64,000 bases of DNA from Desmodus rotundus (lineage: Eukaryota > Chordata > Mammalia > Chiroptera > Phyllostomidae). Below are positions 58,375 to 64,000 of the stretch, one piece after another. The notes below the pieces were generated by a model. That model saw nothing but the letters and a program-made list of their open reading frames with translations, searched no databases and had not been told where the DNA came from. The DNA is taken from assembly GCF_022682495.2 (NCBI RefSeq), contig NC_071387.1, positions 193,976,143-194,040,142 on the forward strand. Direction: 5' to 3'. Numbering within the stretch: position 1 is the stretch's first letter; every line of letters begins with the position of its first letter. Both the position numbers and the translations under genes were made by a program.

Positions 58375-59310
58375 CTTAAAAAATATCTGACACTAATATA
58401 TTTTAAATACATAAGACCTCAGTCTCCTCACTTAATACGATTGAATATATTATTGTGTAAATTAAGACATATGAACATAAATATATGTAAATATACATGG
58501 TACACCTTTGAAAGCACACATGAAATGCTATATATATATATATACATGTATATACATATATACACACACACTAAATCATTTTGATATTTTTTAAAGACTG
58601 AAAATTTTGCATTAAAGTAATCCACTTTGAACTTCTGTTATTATGGGCCAAAATGTTGCTTTATAAAAGATTTTATTTCAGTAAGAGCTATTATACACAT
58701 TATTGATGGCCCATCTGAAGCTATTACTCATCACCTTAGCAGATTTTGTATATATTTGTTTTTCAAAAATAAGCCACACTGTATTTTGTTTATTTTCCTG
58801 TTTTTTTCTATGATATAATTATAATAAAATTGACATTTTAAAAGCTACATGTTTAAAATAGATATGAGGTTATATGTCAGTTTCCTGGGCTACATTTCTG
58901 TGACATTAATGTTGTCTTCTGAGTGATTGACTGATACTGGTAGATTATTTGATACAGGAATGGCTGAAAATATTTTCATCAAGTAACATCCTTCATTTTA
59001 ATGAAATGCAGAAATATGTATTTCCAGCAATGTCATTGGCATCTTTTAGCTCTCATCCCCACTGTCAAATTTGCTCTAATTTTCCATGCTGGATCATGAA
59101 GTATGAGTAAAATGTAGAAGAAAATTTTAAATGTATCCAAACCATGTTAAAAATCATGGAATGTATAGTTTTTAATTATATATTTCACCACAAGACCACC
59201 AATATTAAAAATAAAATAAGTATTACAATAGTTTTAATAACTGAAATACATATCAAAGCTCAGAATATTAAATGAACTTGCCACAAGTGACATGGTCCTT
59301 CTTTTACCAT
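58375..59310. other. Unassigned AT-rich sequence with a TA tract
   Basis: TA/TACA microsatellite at 58529-58570; otherwise nothing recognisable. Confidence 0.5.
58529..58570. repeat. (TA)n/(CA)n microsatellite
   Basis: About eight TA units, then tacatgtatatacatatata and cacacaca. Confidence 0.9.
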
Positions 59311-59313
59311 ATA

Positions 59314-59569
59314 TGAGGAGGAACCCCCGAAACCCAGAATTATTTATAAAAAATCATATATTTATTCTCACATGTTTAAACGTCAATCACCTTCAAAGTA
59401 CTCTCCATTTGATGCAATACACCTATTGAGACTTTTTTGACAACAATGCCAGCTGGTATACTGATACAGATGGGTTCCTAGAACACTCACCAAGTGGGGG
59501 AAGCCTGTATTACAAGGGGCCTGCCCTTCACAATAGGGTTCTTTTTTTTGAGGGGGGGGTCCCTGCATG
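59314..59569 (-). mobile_element. mariner-like element, internally deleted (256 bp)
   Basis: Same family as 36022-36596. Shared left end (gaaacccagaatta-tttataaaaaa), shared last ~20 transposase codons on minus (CIASNGEYFEGD before the stop), and shared right arm ('gg-tacactgata', 'atgggttcctagaacactcacc', 'agtgggggaagc'). The ~320 bp between is deleted just upstream of the C-terminal codons. TA on both sides (59312-59313, 59570-59571). Confidence 0.82.
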
Positions 59570-59571
59570 TA

Positions 59572-60996
59572 TATATGCACACACATATATAGACATGCAA
59601 ATATATAGAGGTATGCAATAAAAAGGATCCTGGGTTAGTTTTATGATGAGTACCTAGTAGATAATTACATTTGAAGAGTATTTATAGTCACTCAAAACAA
59701 GAAGGCCTGTGTTCACACTCAGATCTCCCAATAAGGTCAGAACATAAAGGAAGTTCAAGAAACACATGTTTGAGTTATATATTGCAGAAGATGTATTCAG
59801 AATAATATTTTTTTCTATTATTGAGGGAAAGTAAAAGAAAAGTAAAAGATGAACTATTTAATTTAGGGGCAGTGAGAATAAAGTCACTATGATTACAATC
59901 AACATATCTATAAAATAATCTCTTCCAGCTTCAAAAGGTTGAATTAACTTGGGATCTAATTTGAGTAAGATGAGGTATGAGACAAAACTAACAGGGTGCA
60001 ACATGTCAATTTTTAAGAGATAAAGTGTGAAAAAAAATCATGAGGCCATTCTATAGCCAAAAAATAATGTTTTTTACATTGCCGGAATCACTAAAATTTT
60101 CATCCTTCTAAAAATTTTTAAGTCAGTTTACTGCAACCAGCAAGTCCTAGCAAACTCTTAACATATTTTCCTAATAATTATTCCAAATAATATTGTTACT
60201 TACTCTTATAATTGTTAAAGTTATTTGATAATTTAATTTTCCATACTACTTTACAAATTGGCAATATCTTAGAACACTTTAACATTAATTAGTAAATAGT
60301 TAAGTTTGTTGTGTAATGTTCACATCTGCTGAGCATTGTAAAGAGTATTTAAGATGGAAGCAGGGACAAGCAACGGCCTTGAACCTCCAGGGACTTACCA
60401 TCTAAGGAACCATTAATATGCTTCGATGTTGTGCTGCTACATGATAAATGTGACTCCTGAGTCAGGAACTACTTCTTATTTTTCATTTTGTTTTTGAAGT
60501 CTAGGGTGTCTTTATTTAGATGATAATCTCATTAATGATAGCATGATACCATATATTCAACAGTTTCTTATTTGTCCAATGCTTTGTACTACAATAAACA
60601 CTCTGTGTAACGTCTAATACCATAAATAATTCTCATAGTTCAATTAGGAGAATATTGATGTATTTTCTGTGTCTATGTTGTTTTCTTTCCTCTGTTTTAC
60701 ACACTTTTCCACAGCCAGTTCTGTAGACACCATTACCTGCATATTGATTTTTTACTCAACTTTTGGAATGAAATTTGGCAAGAGAATCTAAACATCAGTT
60801 AAACAAAGGAATCTACATACTGGAACTGATTAAAATGTCACATCCCAACGATTCCTAAATTGTTTTTAGGAAGCAAACACTATATGTAACTCAGAAAATC
60901 AAAGTTTTAATACTGTTTTATATAGAGATTATTTTTTTCATTTCCTACCCTCCACAAAGAATATGTATTCAGTAACTAAGTTTTTGGTTCAATTTT
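59572..60996. other. Unassigned AT-rich sequence
   Basis: No gene or certain repeat seen. Confidence 0.5.
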
Positions 60997-61010
60997 GTCT
61001 TGGAAATTTT

Positions 61011-61278
61011 TTAAAAATTTTTTATTGTTATTCAGTTACAGTTGTCTGCATTTTCTCCCCACCCTTCCACCCCACCCCAGCCAAACCCACCTCCCTTCCC
61101 CGCCTCCACCCTCCCCCTTGATTTTGTCCATGTGTCCTTTATAGTAGTTCCTGTAATCCCCTGTCCCCACTGTCCCCTCCCCACTCCCCTCTGGCTATTG
61201 TTAGATTGTTCTTAACTTCAATGTCTCTGGTTATATTTTGTTTGCTTTTTTCTTTTGTTGATTATGTTCCAGTTAAAG
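61011..61278 (-). mobile_element. L1 3' end (tail family 2), perfect 14-bp target duplication
   Basis: 'ttattgttattcagttacag', the C-rich block, 'tgtgtcctttatagtagttcc', 'caatgtctctggttatattttg' and 'gattatgttccagttaaag'. gtcttggaaatttt occurs at 60997-61010 and 61279-61292. Insert of only 268 bp; exact flanks imply a young event. Confidence 0.96.
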
Positions 61279-61292
61279 GTCTTGGAAATTTT

Positions 61293-62465
61293 GTCTTAGG
61301 CTATTGTATACTACTCTTTTAAAACACATTACATTCCATGTACCCCAGTTTAGGCAAACAAAGTCCTTCCAGGTCCTTGTTATATGGTCATTTTATGGAA
61401 ACCTTTCTGTAATGAAGACCCTCAAGAACTGCGACTCTATGTAAACTTTTTTCAGTGGATTTCACAGGTTGTTGAGGTTCTGTTGCAGCTCTATTATGAT
61501 GGTGTTGGAATGACATCAAATATCTGCAATCAATAATTGTAGAATATTTTATTTATATCAAATGATTAATGGGGTAATTTACCACTAATAGCACTATGCA
61601 GGGGAACAGAAACACTTTACAATTTCAGTTCATAACTTTTACATCTTTTTCTGTATAACCTACTGTGTTCACAGCATATGTATTTTTTCTGCATTAGTTA
61701 ACTATTGGAGGAGAGATGGAAAAGGAAACCTTGGGGGGTTAGATTTTAAAATTGGACACACCCTTTAATTTCCCCATCTTTCGAATTGCAGTGTTGTTCT
61801 GAAGGCAAAAGTTCACACCACAGTTCCTGGTAACTACATTGCATTTTACCCATCCTGAGCATCTTCCTCTCACCACTGTGGAAACATCTGTCTGTCAGTT
61901 CCAAATAGCTTCAGTAGTGTGGACGTGGACATTCAGGAATGACTACCGAATGTCAAGGGTGCCGACTTCTTCATTTCTGTCTCCTCTCCAGTCTTTAAAT
62001 ACTGTGTTCATTGTAGAATTTGTAAATTATACAAAAAGTAAAAATTTCTACAGTAATAGTGACAGGGTTTAAGAAAGACTGTGTATTTGGCATTTCAATC
62101 TATAAAAATAAAAATTTATTATTTTTTTTAATCATACTGCTCCTAAGGATTAAATTCTTTGTTCAAGAGTAACATATTCCTCTGTCATAATCTTTGGTGC
62201 ACTGATTACAGTGTTTTGTTAAAAAAAAAAAAAGTAATTAAAAGATATTTTCTGCAAAGAATGAATAAAAATTTTTAAAAATCACCTTGTGGAGGAGTAA
62301 ATGTTAACTACTTCAGCTTCTTTATTACTATATCAAATATCTGATTCAGTTTGGAGTTCAAAGATGTAGCAAGTTTCTGAAAAAATGTCTCAAAATGAAT
62401 TATTACTTATTTCTCTCTGTGTTGTATTATTATGGATATAAAGATATAAAATGAAGTCAATACTG
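61293..62465. other. Unassigned sequence
   Basis: No gene or clear repeat. An A-run of 13 lies at ~62221. The 77-codon frame at 61839-62072 has no recognisable domain. Confidence 0.45.
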
Positions 62466-62471
62466 AAGCTT

Positions 62472-62807
62472 TACCCCCCCACTTCCCCCCCACCCCAGCC
62501 ATCCCCACCTCCCTGCCTTGTTTCCACCAGCATTGGTTCTGTCCTTGTGTCCTTTATAGTTGTTCCTGAAAACCCTCCCCCTCCCCCCCATTATCCCCTC
62601 CCACCTCCTCACTGGTTACTGTCAGATTGTTCTTAATTTCAATGTCTCTGGTTGTATTTTGCTTGCTTGTTTGTTTTGTTGATTTGTTTCCAGTTAAAAG
62701 TGAGACCATATGGTATTCATCTTTCACCACTTGGCTTACTTCACTTAGCATAATGCTCTCCAGTTCCATCCATGTTGTCACAAAAGATAGGAGCTCCTTC
62801 TTTCTTT
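62472..62807 (-). mobile_element. L1 3' UTR segment (tail family 2), lacking the extreme 3' end
   Basis: C-rich block, 'gtgtcctttatagttgttcc', 'caatgtctctggttgtattttg', 'cagttaaaagtgagaccatatgg', 'cacttagcataatgctctcc' and 'ccttctttctttc'. Compared with 61011 it lacks the terminal ~45 bp and the poly(A) (as T) tail at its left edge. Its right edge joins directly to the 5' end of a 7SK copy. Confidence 0.9.
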
Positions 62808-62808
62808 C

Positions 62809-63049
62809 AGATGTGAGGGTGATCTGGCTATGACATCTGTCACCCCACTGATCACCAGGGTTGATTCAGCTGATCTGGCAAGCTAGGTGGGTATCTCCCT
62901 CCTCCCTCACTGATCCATGTGCATCCCTCCCAAAGCAGAGAGCTCGGTGGAAGAGGACAACCTTCCCAACTAGAGGAGAGGACCAGTCTTCCCTCAAGGG
63001 TATACGAGTAGCTGTGCTCCCCTGCTAGAACATCTAAACAAGCTCTCAA
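62809..63049 (+). pseudogene. RN7SK: 7SK snRNA pseudogene, 5'-complete, 3'-truncated
   Basis: Starts agatgtgagggtgatctggc, matching the 5' end of 7SK (ggatgtgagggcgatctggc). It continues through 'gacatctgtcaccccactgatc', 'cagggttgattcagctgatctggc', 'cctccctcactgatccatgtgc', 'gagctcggtggaagaggacaacc', 'tcaagggtatacgagtagctg' and 'tgctagaacatctaaacaagctctcaa'. About 241 of ~331 nt are present; the 3' third, including the terminal hairpin and U-run, is missing. No PSE/TATA promoter precedes it, since L1 sequence does. It is therefore a dead retrocopy. 7SK normally sequesters P-TEFb with HEXIM and LARP7. Confidence 0.95.
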
Positions 63050-64000
63050 TATTCGTTATCATTTGAATTTGTTTTAAATAATTTCATATAAAATTAGAAG
63101 TTACCTACATTCTAGTATAACATAATATATTACATAAACTTTAATATTGTTTTTGTTTCAACACTCATCTTACATTCACATATTTCGGTAGGATAACACT
63201 GTGTGTAATAAGCTTTTAAATCATAGAGAAATGTTTTCAAAATGTCACTTGTTTGATGTTTGAATGGGAATAAAAATTGAGCACAGTTAACTATCTGCAC
63301 TGACCTTGAATGGCATGGATTTGAATTATTGTCTAACACATTTCATACCACATATTGTCACATATAGTAGGTAGGAAGTTTATTTATGTGCTCAACAGTT
63401 TTTTGAATAAATCACTAACATTATAGTACCTATCAGATTGACAGTGGAGCCAAGAAGAAAGTAAAAGTTCTCTGTCCTTAGATGACTATGGTAGACTCAG
63501 CAAGGGAGACGAAGTGAAAATGTACTCACACAAATCATTACTTTATAATACATGTGACAAAAATACATCACAGTTGCTATGTATGTGTTGGTGGGAGATT
63601 GCAGGGGCCAAACCTAGTATTTGAGAGTGACATTTAATGAAGGACATGTAGACTGTTAAGGAATGAAATATTTACATATGTTTCCTTGGAATAATTTCCT
63701 TGGGATAATTTCCACTTCAAAAGTAGATAGATATGGATAGCTAGGTAGATGGACAGATAGGGAGACACTCAGAAATTCAGTTACACTGATAATTTGCCAA
63801 CATGTTCTTTCATAGTTTAGATAAGATGGAAAAAGTTGACCTTATACTCTTCTGTCTTAATTGATATGCAACACATGTAAGTAGAAAAGGAGAATAAGTT
63901 ATATATTTTTTGTGCACTTGGTTTCTTAATTATCAAAAATGTTTTATCATGTGTATGTATTAAACTCTTAAAAAGTCATTTAAAAAGATATGCCTTCACA
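63050..64000. other. Unassigned AT-rich sequence
   Basis: Holds a possible L2/MIR end (63360-63415, 'catatagtaggtaggaagtttatttatgtgctcaacagttttttgaataaa') and a degenerate GATA/TAGA tract at 63724-63762. No gene seen. Confidence 0.45.

Overview
The window looks like a gene-poor stretch of a bat (Chiroptera) nuclear genome. It is AT-rich, with no credible protein-coding gene, no CpG-island-like stretch and no intact RNA gene. The longest open frames lie inside a retroviral LTR or a 21-bp minisatellite and are best explained as chance. The host call rests on about 13 tRNA-derived SINEs of the Ves type (ccctgactggtgtggctcag head, polypyrimidine tract, taaataaataaaa tail). It also rests on LINE-1 and HAL1 tails with C-rich antisense 3' UTRs as seen in bats, and on young-looking hAT and mariner elements. 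I see no clear Helitron, which argues weakly against a typical vesper bat, but this is not decisive.

Layout. 1-4 kb: two diverged direct copies of a ~370-bp LTR-like unit about 3.4 kb apart, enclosing a reverse-strand protein-like pseudogene candidate and a 194-bp hAT element. 4.9-6.3 kb: ancient L1 remnant. 8-16 kb: Ves SINEs, a compound inverted/direct repeat at 8.9 kb and an old L1 3' UTR at 10 kb. 17.6-26.6 kb: LINE-rich, with antisense L1 tails, a SINE nested in a hAT remnant, a SINE with a 19-bp perfect target duplication, and a HAL1 copy with a 5' inversion. 28-37.5 kb: more SINEs, an L1M fragment, an MLT1-type LTR, a mariner with a decayed transposase C-terminus and a 127-bp TA-flanked MITE. 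40.5-45.6 kb: a 547-bp solo LTR with a perfect 6-bp duplication, an ERVL-like LTR, and a 21-bp minisatellite with 63-bp higher-order period next to a TA microsatellite. 48-57.5 kb: a short L1, MER20, a local ~185-bp duplication, a class I solo LTR with 4-bp duplication and a second 5'-inverted L1. 58-64 kb: a SINE, an internally deleted sister of the mariner, two L1 tails, and a 7SK snRNA pseudogene joined head-on to one of them.

Nothing here works together as a gene system. The biology is retrotransposition: many insertions keep target site duplications, so their boundaries and mechanism (5' truncation, twin-priming inversion, template choice) can be read directly. I found no undescribed functional system. 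The most informative items are the L1/7SK junction, the two 5' inversions, the paired mariner copies, the solo LTRs and the minisatellite. Family names come from memory of consensus sequences and were not checked by a search.
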